This document shows, one piece after another, positions 49,528 through 58,963 of a stretch of 64,000 nt of DNA. The notes beneath the pieces were generated by a model. That model searched no databases and was not told where the DNA came from. It was given only the letters and a program-made list of their open reading frames with translations. Position 1 is the stretch's first letter. Every line of letters begins with the position of its first letter. Source of the DNA: Tsuneonella flava (lineage in GTDB: Bacteria; Pseudomonadota; Alphaproteobacteria; Sphingomonadales; Sphingomonadaceae); NCBI RefSeq assembly GCF_002870965.1, contig NZ_PHSO01000011.1, positions 56,887-120,886 on the forward strand. Direction: 5' to 3'. The position numbers and the translations under genes are program-made.

Positions 49528-50511
49528 ATGCCAAACAAAGGCGTCCAGCGGAAAATTGGTAGCCATAGCGACTGCGGCAAGCCCGGGCCTTTGCGGCTTG
49601 TGACCGATCCCGAACCCGCAGGTGATGTCGGCGTACCGGCTGCGAATTTCGTCCGTTCCTTTTCGAAATGGCGAGACGAGGCGCTAGTAAAGCCGGTTTT
49701 TGTGACCAATCACGGCCGTATTACCCATGCAATGGTCGGCATCGACCAGTTTGTGCAGATGAACACAGGTCAAAACGCCGCCAGGGCGGAGGCCGATCCG
49801 TTCGAACTGGCGGAATGGGTCGATGAGGCGGTCATCATCTGCGATACCGATCTGACTGTGGAATCGATGAACCGGGTCGCTGCGGCTGCCTGCCGCAATT
49901 CGAGCGCGCAATGCGTTGGACGCAATCTGTATGACTGCCTGCCGCAACTGCGCGGCACCTTGCTCGACGTTCATTTGATGCGAACGGTCCAAGCAAACGA
50001 GTCCACCCAGGCAGACATTCCGTCACCCTTGCGCGAGGGCAGCTGGCTACGGCTGCAGAGTTTCCCGCTATATGGACGCAACGTTCTGATGTTTCGAGAC
50101 ATCACCGAAGAGGTGGAGCGACACCGGCTGGCCGACGTCAAGGCAGCCCTGCTGCAGGCGATGGCGGTTCACAGCGGGATCGGTTACGTGCACGTATCCA
50201 TAAGCGGCCTAATCGAAATGGTGGACGAGCCCTTCTGCGACCTTCTGGGCTTGCCTGAAAGTCGGTTGCACGGCGCAAGGCTGGTCGATCTGGTAACCCG
50301 AGAGAAGCGGCTGATTTTCAAATCCGAACTTGAAGAGGCCATGGCTGGCGGCGAAGCTCGCCGGATCATTTCGAGGTTCATTTCGAACCGCGGCGAAACG
50401 GAGGATGTGGTGGCTGCGATTGTTCAACTGCGGGGCGCCTATGGAGCTGAAGGAGCGGTCATCCTGTTCACGCCTGTCAGGATGGATCTAAGCGCCGAGG
50501 CCGACGACTAG
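49528..50511 (+). CDS. Phd/YefM-like N-terminus fused to two PAS domains
   Basis: 327 residues. Residues about 38-79 (AANFVRSFSKWRDEALVKPVFVTNHGRITHAMVGIDQF) resemble the DNA-binding part of Phd/YefM antitoxins (FSxxxxxA...P.xITxHGRpxAVLV...). PAS 1 covers about 93-190 (AVIICDTDLTVESMNRVAAAAC; PLYGRNVLMFRDITEEV). PAS 2 covers about 205-320 (SGLIEMVDEPFCDLLGLPES). No kinase or cyclase domain follows. It may be a one-component regulator whose DNA binding is set by PAS ligand binding. The divergent adhesin is a candidate target. Confidence 0.7.
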   Translation: MPNKGVQRKIGSHSDCGKPGPLRLVTDPEPAGDVGVPAANFVRSFSKWRDEALVKPVFVTNHGRITHAMVGIDQFVQMNTGQNAARAEADPFELAEWVDEAVIICDTDLTVESMNRVAAAACRNSSAQCVGRNLYDCLPQLRGTLLDVHLMRTVQANESTQADIPSPLREGSWLRLQSFPLYGRNVLMFRDITEEVERHRLADVKAALLQAMAVHSGIGYVHVSISGLIEMVDEPFCDLLGLPESRLHGARLVDLVTREKRLIFKSELEEAMAGGEARRIISRFISNRGETEDVVAAIVQLRGAYGAEGAVILFTPVRMDLSAEADD

Positions 50512-50842
50512 ACTGGCCTGTGCCCCCAAAGTCCTTGTATATCATACCAACTTAGTTCCGATGGCGCGGTTATTGGTATGCGTAAACGCCATCGCCGCAT
50601 TGCCAAACGCGCATCCGCTTTCGAATAGTCGCGGCCGTAAACTGCCAGTCTGGAACCAGCCCACATTCCCCTATTGGCCACACGATGAATGGAAGGCAGC
50701 TTCGCACGGTTGGGATTTGGCCCGCAAATGTTGGCTGTGTCAGCGGGGGCTGTCGTCGTTGAATGCCATCCTGAACGTCATTTTCTCTGACTTTTGGATC
50801 TCGAACAGAACAGGCAAATGCCGGTCCACTGGGGGACTCACT

Positions 50843-51228
50843 CACCAAAGCAGGCACCCAGCCGAACAGCCGTTCTGCTTGATTCACTCGATTTACCTGC
50901 TGAAATAGGTGGGGTCGCTTACGTGACTCGAACACGTGACCCCATCATTACGAATTTAGCAGAAGCGATTACAAAAGCCGATGTGACGCAACGGTTTGCG
51001 GGCTCCCTTCCCCACCCAAAGCCACATAACCCAAGCTCTACCCAAACTGGGTCGGCAACACGGTAGGGAAATTTGGACTGCGAAGTACGATGGCAGGATC
51101 GTTATTTTACGGCTGTCCAATCAGGCCCCAAATGGGCGGGGTGGGGTAGCACAAATTGCGTTTCGGAGGGGCGTGTGAAGAATTGCGCCGTTCGCCCGGC
51201 GACGCACACAAAAAGAAATTCAGGAAGC
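50843..51228. repeat. Direct repeat A with tRNA-Thr(CGT) 3' half
   Basis: It matches repeat B (56419-56781) at high identity over its right part and loosely over the left 70 bases. On the minus strand 50953-50916 reads TTCGTAATGATGGGGTCACG.. through the T-arm ACGTG-TTCGAGT-CACGT and the start of the acceptor AAGCG, the 3' half of a tRNA-Thr with anticodon CGT. The acceptor end is altered (GACCCCACC instead of GCACCA), so it is a decayed attachment-site copy. An extra ~23-base insert near 51175-51197 distinguishes it from B. Confidence 0.7.
50916..50953 (-). other. tRNA-Thr(CGT) 3'-half remnant (att scar A)
   Basis: Anticodon loop TTCGTAA, perfect T-arm and first five bases of the 3' acceptor strand are present. 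The 5' half and a matching anticodon stem are missing, so this is not a functional tRNA. Confidence 0.65.
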
Positions 51229-51407
51229 CCTACGGACCATGTTTCCGGCTCACGGGCGATCTGCGCGGTTAAGCGGGAGCGCAACACGTGTCTCTCAGTC
51301 GCAGCCGCCCAAGATCACCTGCTGCAATTATGCATACATAGCATGCCTGCTCATGGCTGTATTGCGGAAACACAACTTTGCATGCCTCCAGATTGGATCC
51401 GCGAATC

Positions 51408-51617
51408 TCAGTCCAATTGACCGGTAATTTGCCGGGATGCCCGCTCAAGCCGCGCTTTCTCACGCTCCAGTTCCATCCGGCGCGTCCGCTCTGCCATCTG
51501 TCGCCACGCTGCTTCGGAACGCAGTGCCCTCGCCCTCACGTTATCGAGAGAGGCTAACTTCGCCTGGGCCGCGCATTCCGTTGCCCGTGTCATGAGAAAC
51601 TCGTAGGTAGGTGTCAT
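51408..51617 (-). CDS. Small coiled-coil hypothetical protein
   Basis: 69 residues (MTPTYEFLMTRATECAAQAK), almost all helix with regular hydrophobic spacing and many Arg/Glu/Ala, suggesting a coiled coil. Similar short proteins are frequent in sphingomonads. No motif gives a function. It lies just right of repeat A, at the start of unit one. Confidence 0.65.
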   Translation of the reverse strand: MTPTYEFLMTRATECAAQAKLASLDNVRARALRSEAAWRQMAERTRRMELEREKARLERASRQITGQLD

Positions 51618-51691
51618 GGGCGGCTGTCTTTCGATGGAGAAATTCGGGATTACCCCGAACCACCGAGCAGGTGATCCGGGGTATCAGTCGA

Positions 51692-51901
51692 TCAGTCGGC
51701 AGCCGAGAGATTGACAGCGCTGGCTTTACCATTGTTGCCGGTCTCGACCTCGTAATTGAGGCGCTGGTCCTTATCGAGCGTCGTCATACCCGCCGCTTGG
51801 ACAGCAGAGATGTGCACGAAGCTGTCAGCAGAGCCATCGTCAGGCTGGATGAAACCGTAGCCTTTGTCGCCATTGAAAAATTTTACAGTACCGATTGTCA
51901 T
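51692..51901 (-). CDS. Cold-shock domain protein
   Basis: 69 residues from MTIGTVKFFNGDKGYGFIQP (start 51901; a codon 15 bases upstream is less likely). RNP1 is KGYGFI and RNP2 is SFVHIS. It is a single OB fold that binds RNA or single-stranded DNA as a chaperone. It stands close to a translation initiation factor IF-1 gene on the same strand. Confidence 0.95.
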   Translation of the reverse strand: MTIGTVKFFNGDKGYGFIQPDDGSADSFVHISAVQAAGMTTLDKDQRLNYEVETGNNGKASAVNLSAAD

Positions 51902-52089
51902 TTCGCTTCCTTTCAAGAAACGGTCTGGTCGACTCGCGAAATTGCGAGCCGAGGTCGTGCGTCAAGTCGTAAATTGAAAGGATTCGTCGTATTAAAGGTA
52001 CAAAATCGAAAGATAGGATTTTAGTACCCAGCGTCGATACCGGTCGAAATTCAACGAGAGCAGGATTGGTATGGCAGGTTGAGAAGTTA

Positions 52090-52314
52090 CTATATAATTG
52101 CTTCTGTTCCCGCGTCGATTTGTACCGGATTAGCAAATTGCGCCTTACTCCACGCACACGCTGCGGCCGCACCGAGCCTGTGCTGAAAGTCACTGATACG
52201 TCCGGCAATGCGTGATGCCTTTACCAGCTTCGCAAACCGATCGTCGTCATTCGCGGCGACATCGGCGCTCATGAGCGCACACTGATGTGCTGCGTATTCG
52301 CGGTTCAGGTCCAT
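52090..52314 (-). CDS. Small hypothetical protein
   Basis: 74 residues (MDLNREYAAHQCALMSADVAAN). Helical, no signal peptide, no recognised domain. The codon use looks like the chromosome. It may be conserved in related genomes. Confidence 0.55.
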   Translation of the reverse strand: MDLNREYAAHQCALMSADVAANDDDRFAKLVKASRIAGRISDFQHRLGAAAACAWSKAQFANPVQIDAGTEAII

Positions 52315-52567
52315 GTCAGTTCTCCTGCAAGGGCGGGAATGCTAGCGCATGGCCGCAGAGGTAAGGGCATATGTCAGTCGACCATTGTCGCGACGAGGCG
52401 CCGCAGTTCTATGGCCGGAATCATGGCGGCAACCGGGGCAAGATCGGTCGACGCTGGCGAATGTGCTGCGCCGTAGCGCAACGAAAGTTTGTGGCGCGGT
52501 GTATCGCGCGAGATTGTTTGATTCATTTGTTGTTTATCGGCAGGTTTTCCCGCCGCCTTCTAAAGTG

Positions 52568-52834
52568 TCAGCGCCTGTATCCGCGCTTGCGGCCACCGGC
52601 CGGGCCTTGCCCGGGTGTCCGTTCGCGGAAGACGATCCGGCCCTTGGTCAGATCGTAAGGCGTCATCTCGACATGCACGCGGTCACCAACGACCGATCGG
52701 ATACGGTAACGGCGCATTTTCCCGGCCGTGTAGGCGATGATGCGATGCTCATTATCGAGAATAACGCCGAAGCGTCCATCGGGCAGGATCTCGTCGATCG
52801 CACCCTCCATCGTAATGAGCTCTTCCTTCGCCAA
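52568..52834 (-). CDS. infA: Translation initiation factor IF-1
   Basis: 88 residues with the S1-like OB fold ([33 protein letters not shown]). It ends in an extra basic tail (GGRKRGYRR). The start is TTG (MAKEEL), with AAGGA seven bases upstream. IF-1 occupies the A site during initiation. It is a paralogue-type copy away from the ribosomal cluster; its neighbour is cspA, and a terminator-like hairpin precedes it. Confidence 0.93.
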   Translation of the reverse strand: MAKEELITMEGAIDEILPDGRFGVILDNEHRIIAYTAGKMRRYRIRSVVGDRVHVEMTPYDLTKGRIVFRERTPGQGPAGGRKRGYRR

Positions 52835-52852
52835 TCCGTTTTCCTTGCGTAC

Positions 52853-52886
52853 AAAAAATCATCCGCACGGACGCATTCCGGTGCGG
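52853..52886 (-). terminator. Terminator-like hairpin just before infA
   Basis: On the minus strand CCGCACCGGA-ATGCG-TCC-GTGCGG (52863-52886, one bulge) is followed by ATGATTTTTT (T-run 52853-52858). It sits 19 bases before the infA start codon. As no upstream gene is convincing, it may be a leader attenuator. Confidence 0.5.
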
Positions 52887-53076
52887 AGCCAAAGTGCATG
52901 AAAAGGAAGTGGTGCCGACCTCACGCTTGTGCGTTGACTGCGGCAATCATAATCCGTCGCAAACGACGTCAGGCAACATCTATATAACAGCGTAAAAAAA
53001 AATTTCAATGCGTTTGTCAGAATAGTTTGGAAAGTGTCGTATACACAAAAACATCCCGCTGCGGCCAGTCGCGAAC

Positions 53077-53304
53077 CTATTCAGGTTCGGACCGAGGCGG
53101 GTACTTTGCCAGGGCATCGTCCAGGTTGATATAAATGCGTGTGCCAACCCACACTCTTGGTGGTTTCACGTTTTTTCGATTCAACGAGAAGACAATTGAA
53201 TCTGGTGTTTTGTGAATTCCTGATCGATCGCCGACTGACCGCTCTTGGCTTGAGACTATCGAAAGTTGTCGCCGGCACCCAACTCTCTGAAAAGTTACCC
53301 TCAA
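53077..53304 (-). CDS. Possible small DNA-binding (excisionase-like) protein
   Basis: 75 codons. The end reads KNVKPPRVWVGTRIYINLDDALAKYPP, a pattern like AlpA/excisionase-type winged helices (..PPxxxIG.R.YI.LDDALA..). The first 25 residues look non-native. It could be a remnant. Confidence 0.3.
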   Translation of the reverse strand: MRVTFQRVGCRRQLSIVSSQERSVGDRSGIHKTPDSIVFSLNRKNVKPPRVWVGTRIYINLDDALAKYPPRSEPE

Positions 53305-53546
53305 CGGCTTTGTGTTGCTCGTTCGTCAGCCTGTCTCGATCCGTATCGAGAACCGCCGCAACCCTCGCCAAAAACCCGAAATTTGCGCTCCATCCCTGCA
53401 GGCCAATTCCGGTCCATCGCGGCCACACGGCAAGAGGTCGGAAGATCGAGTTAAGCAAGTGATTCCGCTTCGCGCATCGCAGGGGCGAAGCTCCCGAGTC
53501 ACGCTCCCACAGCAACGGAGACGCGAGGCTCGGCGGCAAACCGCAT

Positions 53547-56135
53547 TCAGATCGAACGAAAACCGTAACGAACTCGCTTCGAGGCATCTATTGTCGAAAG
53601 GCAGTGCCTTCGAATATCCGTAACTGAGAAGGTCCACGTCACGCCATCGCCCTCAGGGCCTGTGCAGGCCAGCGTAATCCGGCCGGCCGAGGTAAACTTG
53701 ACCGCATTGGACACGAAGTTCGCCATGATCTGCTGGATGCGCCCCGGCTTTCCGATGGTGGTCTCGTGCGAAGCTGGCTCAAGATCGATTGACAGACCCT
53801 TTCGTCGAGCCAGCGGGCGGAAAAGCCCGGCCACGCGCTCGACAAGAGCCATCGGGACGAATTCGACTTCTGTTTCCTCTAGGCGATCCCGCTCGTTCCT
53901 AGTCCGATTCAATGTCGCATCGAGCGTTTCCAAAAGCACGTTGGACGATTCCTCGATCAGGGTCAGCGCCCTGCTTCGCTCGGCATCCGACCTTTCACGG
54001 CGAATCTGGTCGATAAGGCCCAGGATGCCGGAAATCGGTGTGCGTATTTCGTGCGAAATGACCGCGAGAATGTCGCTGCGTGCGCGCGCTTCGGCCTTGG
54101 CCTCAAGTGCGCGGACCAGAGCTTGCGCACTGGCCTTTTGCTCGGAAATGTCCTGCAAAATCCCGTAATATCCGATGAGCCTCGATTTGCCGGCTTCGCC
54201 GCCCTCATCGAAAACTGTCGTGCCGCGAAGAAGTGCGGGAAAAGGCTTGCCGTCGGCACCGACCGCGATCGTCTCGAACGAGAAATCGGATTTTCTCTCA
54301 ATCGCATGAGCAATATCGGCCATCGTCGCTTCACGGTATTCCTCGTCGATCAGCGCCGGCACCGCCGACAGATGCAACACCGCCTCCTCAAGGCCCAGGC
54401 GGTCTCGTAACCAGGGCGAGATGGTGATCATCATGGTCTGCGGATCGAGCGCGAAATGGCCTGCCTGTCCGCTGGATTGCGCCATTTCGAGATAGAGGAA
54501 TGAATTTTCAGCCTCGCGCTGCGCATTGCGCAAGCTGGTGAGGTCGTGCGCGATGTATGCAAAGCCAAAAGTCTCACCGGCTTCATCGTCAAGCGGGATG
54601 AATGTCTCCTCGAGCCATGCAGCGGTACCGTCATCCAGGATTCGCTCGCGCATTCGCGTCTCCGAGCGCTTCCCATCCTTGGAAAGCCCGCCTTCCGATT
54701 GAGAGAATTCAGCTGCAAGCTGCTCGATTGCCCTCTGTCCGAAGAGGCGTGTCGCCCCCTCGTTCGCTCTGACGAGCACACCGTCGCCGTCAAACAGGAC
54801 CATCGCATAGCCCCTGGCCGCATCGACCAGTGCATCGAAAGAACGGCTCTCGCGCGAACGGGCTTGATCGAGGCGGTCCTCCATTTTGTCGAATGCGCGT
54901 TTGAGCTGGTGAATCTCATCGCCCTTGCTTTCAACTCCGTCCGTGTCGCCGATTTCGGCAATACGGTTGGTCCGGTCGGCGAGCCTGGAGATCCGCATGG
55001 CGACGGTCCGATGGAAAACCGCTGTCAGGATGATGCCGATAAGCAGCGCACCGGCAAAGGCCACGAGGATAACGCGCTGGGCAATCGCCCAGGCGCGATC
55101 GCTCAGGGCTTCGTCCGGAAGGATGGTAAAGACGGTCCAGTCTGGAGCCTCCAGCCGCTCGGCGGCGACATAGGCGCCCAGCGCTTGCGAATATTCGACC
55201 CTCTGTTCAATCCCGCGATCAAGATAGGGGAGGAGGCCGCGCAGCATCGGATCGCCAGATGCGGAAAGATCGATATTCGCGGCAAGACCGTTCACGCTAC
55301 CCTCAGCCAAGGCCGAGTGATGGATCAATTTGCCATCGCTACTGGCAATTACAGTGGTGGCACCGTTAAGCGGGGCTTGAAGGCGCCGGGTGAGATTGGA
55401 GAGCGGAATACTTATGCCCCATGCACCCAGATGCCTGCCGTCTACCCGAAAAGGCAGCATGCAACCGGTCGTCCAGTTCTGGCCTGTTGTGTCATAGATC
55501 GGCTGCTGCAGGCTGGTGCAACGCATCTCGCCCTCCGGGTTCTCCCGCGGCGAGGTAATCGTGCTGAATTCCGCATCCTGGAAACCGAAGTCGGCCGGCG
55601 CCTTGCGGTAGAAGCCAAGCTGGTCCTGACGGGTCGGGGCGTAAATCAGCAGGTCGTTGAACGGCGAGAAGAAATAAAGGCTCTCTATGTCACTCGGTAG
55701 TCCGCCGGACATCGCTTTGATCGTATCGAATGCCGCCATCACGGTTGCGCGCCGCTCGCTCGACAATTGAGGCGCGACAAACCCGCCGAACCCGCGCAAC
55801 CCAATTGAGCCCGGCAACTCCGTCCCGTCCCACAATTGCGCGCGAGAGTGGTAGGCTCCGTCCGCAGCCCGGGTAAAAACAGTCTCGAAAGAAGTTGTCT
55901 CTTCGACGCTTAGCCGCTGCTTCATCAACTCGGCGGCTTTGCGCTGTGTCTCAGCTACAAGACCGAGGTCCTGACCAAGTTTGTCTGCCACCGCACTATT
56001 CGAGACGAGAAGTTCGGACGCAGCGTCGGCCCTAAACTCCGCGATCGCGGATCTGTACGTAAAGAAAGCTATACCCCCGATGATGAGCGCTACGATCGGG
56101 AAAGCGATCAACAGACCTCTGAGTGAGAGCGACAT
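53547..56135 (-). pseudogene. 3'-truncated sensor histidine kinase
   Basis: 862 codons from the ATG at 56135. It has a membrane segment (LLIAFPIVALIIGGIAFF), a periplasmic sensor of about 300 residues, a second membrane segment (VILVAFAGALLIGIILTAVF), a HAMP-like linker (RISRLADRTNRIAE), two PAS domains and the HisKA box with His695 (VISHEIRTPISG). The N box (ANFVSNAVKF) is present, but the frame stops matching after FSVTD, just where DTGPGI of the G1 box should follow; 22 unrelated residues end it. ATP binding should be lost. Break point near 53616. Confidence 0.8.
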
Positions 56136-56315
56136 GGCATCACACTCGCGCAAACGCCCGATCTTAACAACTGTAATTGCGATGGTGGCTACAGAAGGAT
56201 TCTGCAGGCGGCTTTCACCCGGTTACTAGTTGGGTCGTCAGGAAGTTGGGGATTGAGGGTCACTTCCGATTACCGTTTTCCAGTATTTTAATGACAATAG
56301 CAGACGGTCAGTAGC

Positions 56316-56346
56316 CGGCCCAGTTATGCTCCTTCATCTCACAGCT
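56316..56346. repeat. 31-bp segment shared with the right window edge
   Basis: CGGCCCAGTTATGCTCCTTC... matches 63970-64000 at 28 of 31 positions. Here it lies 171 bases before the tRNA-Thr scar B, so a further scar is expected about 140 bases past the window end. Confidence 0.65.
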
Positions 56347-56418
56347 GATCGCCCGTCAAAGCTGTAGTGGGATTGAGTTGGGTCCGAGCAATTTTCCTGC
56401 CCAAAGCGACCCAAGCAG

Positions 56419-56781
56419 CACCCAAAGCGCGCAACCAGCCGAATGGCCCTTCGCCTTAGAGCGCTGAATTTCCCTACTGAAATTGGTGGTGCGCTTACGT
56501 GACTCGAACACGTGACCCCATCATTACGAATTTAGCAGAAGCGATTACAAAAGCCGATGTGACGCAATGATTTACGGACTCCCTTCCCTATCCAAAGCCA
56601 CATAACCCAATCTCTACCCAAACTGGGTCGGAAACACGGTAGGGAAATTTGAACTGCGAAGTGCGATGGCAGGATCGTTATTTTCCGGCTGTCCAATCAG
56701 GCCCCAAATGGGGTGGGTGGGGTAGCACGAATTGCGTTTCGGAGGGGCCCGGCGACGCACACAAAAAGAAATTCAGGAAGC
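56419..56781. repeat. Direct repeat B with tRNA-Thr(CGT) 3' half
   Basis: Second copy of the long repeat. The tRNA part at 56530-56487 (minus strand) ends GCGCACCA, only one G short of the intact acceptor GCGGCACCA, so it is less decayed than copy A. The repeat ends at 56781 within an RHS reading frame. Confidence 0.72.
56487..56530 (-). other. tRNA-Thr(CGT) 3'-half remnant (att scar B)
   Basis: Anticodon loop, variable loop, T-arm and 3' acceptor strand with CCA; one base missing from the acceptor. Not a complete tRNA gene. Confidence 0.7.
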
Positions 56782-57007
56782 TCTCCACATCGTAGACGTA
56801 GGTATTGCTTCCATCCGATGTGAGGTTGCCATTGGCATCGTAGGTGAAGCTTGCCGGACCCGCCGCGGTATACTGGTTGAGCCCGTTGGTCGTGTAATTG
56901 CGATCGACATTGGCATGACCGGTCCACGCATAGGCATCGTTGCTCCGCGTCGTACTGGCGATCTGCGAGGCCGGATTGCGGGTCATTTCTGATTGAGATG
57001 CTGCCAC
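56678..57007 (-). pseudogene. RHS-repeat fragment interrupted by repeat B
   Basis: About 75 residues are clear RHS/YD repeats (YTAAGPASFTYDANGNLTSDG, NTYVYDVES). The frame then runs into the repeat, which adds a foreign tail (FLNFFLCASPGPSE...). It follows the immunity gene on the same strand, as displaced RHS tips do. It has no start of its own. Confidence 0.7.
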
Positions 57008-57156
57008 ACCCCAAAATCACACTTTTCCCTCGCAACATCAATATCTTGTGCCAGTGAATCTTCGCGTACGGTGTGCCGATAAGTCACGCATTGCCGGGTA
57101 ACGATCCGGTGAAGATGCCTTAACGGGATAAGAGGGTTTGCAAAGTGTTTCGCTTA

Positions 57157-57444
57157 TCAGTCATCCAGAAGCGTCCAAGCATCTTCCTTCGAGTTTCGCA
57201 AAATTCGAGTGCCCACAGGATAATCGATAAACGGTCGAAGAGTGCTATCGGACTCGATAACTTCATGCACAGTCCAAATTTGGGCATTTTCAAAATTGGA
57301 TTGATCTTTCGATCCTTCGGTAAACTGCCATCCGCTGTCTTCCGGAGCCATTGGCTCTGACCGTTCGGCGTACAATATGTCAGCAATTCCCAAAGCGATA
57401 TTTCTAGTGACTATCGCACCTAGTTCCAAAACTTGGCTGGCCAT
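57157..57444 (-). CDS. DUF2185 / Imm33-type immunity protein
   Basis: 95 residues. GAIVTRNIALGIADILYAERSEP, the central EDSGWQFTEGSKDQ and PFIDYPVGTRILRNSKEDAW match the DUF2185 (Imm33) pattern of polymorphic-toxin immunity proteins. It starts 18 bases after the RHS toxin gene on the same strand, the standard toxin-immunity order. It probably neutralises the nuclease tip. Confidence 0.75.
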   Translation of the reverse strand: MASQVLELGAIVTRNIALGIADILYAERSEPMAPEDSGWQFTEGSKDQSNFENAQIWTVHEVIESDSTLRPFIDYPVGTRILRNSKEDAWTLLDD

Positions 57445-57462
57445 CAATTGCTCCTATGAAAT

Positions 57463-58332
57463 CTACCAGAATTGCCACCAAGGCTCGGATGGAGGAGTGT
57501 CGCTCTTTCGGACGTTTTCAGGTGCTGACAAAACTCGAGCATTCGATGGGTCGTTCGTCCCCCCATTGGCGCGAGGGTTATGATGATCAATCTGCGCAGC
57601 ATTCCTAGGAGTCGAAACGCCTCGCATCGACCTCTGCGATGGCTGCAGGACCTGCCCCGATTTATCTGATCGAATAACACCGCCATTTCGAGCACGATTC
57701 TGCGCATAGATATCTCGTTTTTGAGCAGCAGTGAATGGTTTGCCCGGCCCGGCGGAATTTCGCGTGTTGTTCGCATACCCTTGGTTATTATAATAGCCTC
57801 TACCGGCAGTCGCCGTTGTAGCTTCTTGGGAAGCCTCGTCAGAAACTCTTTGGGCAACACCGTCGGTGGTCCTTGCGATCTGATCGGCAACTACCACTAC
57901 GGCAACAGCTTGCGGATCACCATTTTTCAATCCGCTGCCCAGTTCACTGAATGCGGTGCTTACGAAATCAACGAACCCTTCGAAAAGGCCACAATCAGAG
58001 CCTGTTCCAGCATTACTGCACTCCATCCCCGTCGGATCGACCCCATTGATCGGATCATTTGCGACGTAAGCGTATAGGTTTACCTGGTCCTCATACCCGA
58101 CAGGGTCGGTCTGGAGGAACCGTCCGAGGGTGGGCGAGTAGATGCGGGCCTTGTAGTAATACAAACCGATCCCGTCGAGCCATGCCTGCCCGGTGTACTG
58201 GAACCGCCCGGTGTTACCGCTGCCGGGGATGCCGTATTCGTCGTAGGTGTTGATCGCGATGCTGGCCCCCACATTGGTGTCGAGGCGAGCTTGGTTGTTC
58301 ACTGAAAGTCCTGCTGGATTAAGGCGACCCAT
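57463..58332 (-). CDS. Orphan RHS tip with HNH-nuclease toxin
   Basis: 289 residues. Residues about 25-102 are the end of an RHS core ([58 protein letters not shown]). After DPTG the variable toxin begins. Near the C-terminus [11 protein letters not shown]...N...L...N.RKS (His250, His251, Asn264, Asn273) fits an HNH/endonuclease-type active site. The large N-terminal RHS shell is missing, so this is a cassette displaced from a full RHS gene. Confidence 0.75.
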   Translation of the reverse strand: MGRLNPAGLSVNNQARLDTNVGASIAINTYDEYGIPGSGNTGRFQYTGQAWLDGIGLYYYKARIYSPTLGRFLQTDPVGYEDQVNLYAYVANDPINGVDPTGMECSNAGTGSDCGLFEGFVDFVSTAFSELGSGLKNGDPQAVAVVVVADQIARTTDGVAQRVSDEASQEATTATAGRGYYNNQGYANNTRNSAGPGKPFTAAQKRDIYAQNRARNGGVIRSDKSGQVLQPSQRSMRGVSTPRNAAQIDHHNPRANGGTNDPSNARVLSAPENVRKSDTPPSEPWWQFW

Positions 58333-58478
58333 AAAAGATGCCCAGATTTGCGCGTCAGCTATGCGCCCTAATTTTGGTCATTCGCAGCTTACGACCCTAC
58401 ACCCATAAGAGGCCGTTCGTGAAACGCTCAAACAATATCGCTGACAGCGTGATCGCTTCCGCTTAAAGGCTCTGCGCG

Positions 58479-58889
58479 ATGCAACCATTGCGCGCCTTGA
58501 TTCGGGAGCACCGCCACCTCGCGCTGGCGCTTCTCGTGCTGGCGTTTTGCATAAAGGCGGTGATCCCCGCAGGCTTCATGGTGTCCGCATCCAGCGACAC
58601 TGTGCTTACCGTGACGATCTGTTCGGACAGCGCGAATGGCCTCAAGGCCATGCAGATCGTGATCCCCGGCAAGGAACAGGGCAGCGGACATTCGGACAGC
58701 GCAAAGAAGGGCGAGCACTGCGCCTTTTCGGGTCTCGCCAAGGTCGCCGTCGGCGGTGCCGATGTCATCCTGCTCGAACTGGCTTTCGCCTTCATTCTCG
58801 TACTCGGCCTCGCGCCGATGTGGCGTCTGCCGTTCCGGCAATTTTCCTACCTCCGCCCGCCATTGCGCGGGCCACCGGCAGTAGCCTGA
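58479..58889 (+). CDS. DUF2946 family protein
   Basis: 136 residues. An N-terminal membrane segment (LALALLVLAFCIKAVIPAGFMV) is followed by TICSDSANGLKAMQI and GEHCAFSGLAK, the Cys/His pattern of DUF2946. A second hydrophobic segment (ILLELAFAFILVLGLAPMW) ends it. In other proteobacteria the family precedes copper genes; here it opens a copper cluster. Function unknown, likely copper handling in the envelope. Confidence 0.78.
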   Translation: MQPLRALIREHRHLALALLVLAFCIKAVIPAGFMVSASSDTVLTVTICSDSANGLKAMQIVIPGKEQGSGHSDSAKKGEHCAFSGLAKVAVGGADVILLELAFAFILVLGLAPMWRLPFRQFSYLRPPLRGPPAVA

Positions 58890-58963
58890 CAATCCAAGCC
58901 TGATTTGTCGGCCCTACCGGCTCGCGCCCGAATTGCGCGCGCCGGTCTGTCGGAGTTTCACAC

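Larger units (their letters stand above)
50512..51407. other. Gene-free segment with tRNA-Thr scar
   Basis: The right half is the first long direct repeat. The left half (50,520-50,840) has no gene I can support. Short frames overlap repeat sequence and look like chance. No integrase gene is seen next to the scar. Confidence 0.55.
52835..53546. other. Gap between infA and the truncated kinase
   Basis: It holds the hairpin before infA, an AT-rich stretch at 52,980-53,050 and one weak coding candidate (53077-53304). Longer frames here look random. Confidence 0.5.
56136..56677. other. Gene-free stretch left of RHS remnant
   Basis: Contains repeat B and a 31-base segment (56316-56346) that also occurs at the right edge of the window. 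No gene is supported. Confidence 0.55.

Noticed and set aside
50570..50935. 121-codon minus-strand frame left of repeat A
   Set aside because: It starts inside the tRNA scar repeat and shows no domain.
50916..50953. Complete tRNA-Thr gene
   Set aside because: Only the 3' half can be folded; the anticodon stem has no partner and the acceptor end is altered.
53081..53587. 168-codon minus-strand frame
   Set aside because: Composition looks random, it overlaps the kinase break, and it has no domain; only a shorter alternative frame was kept with low confidence.
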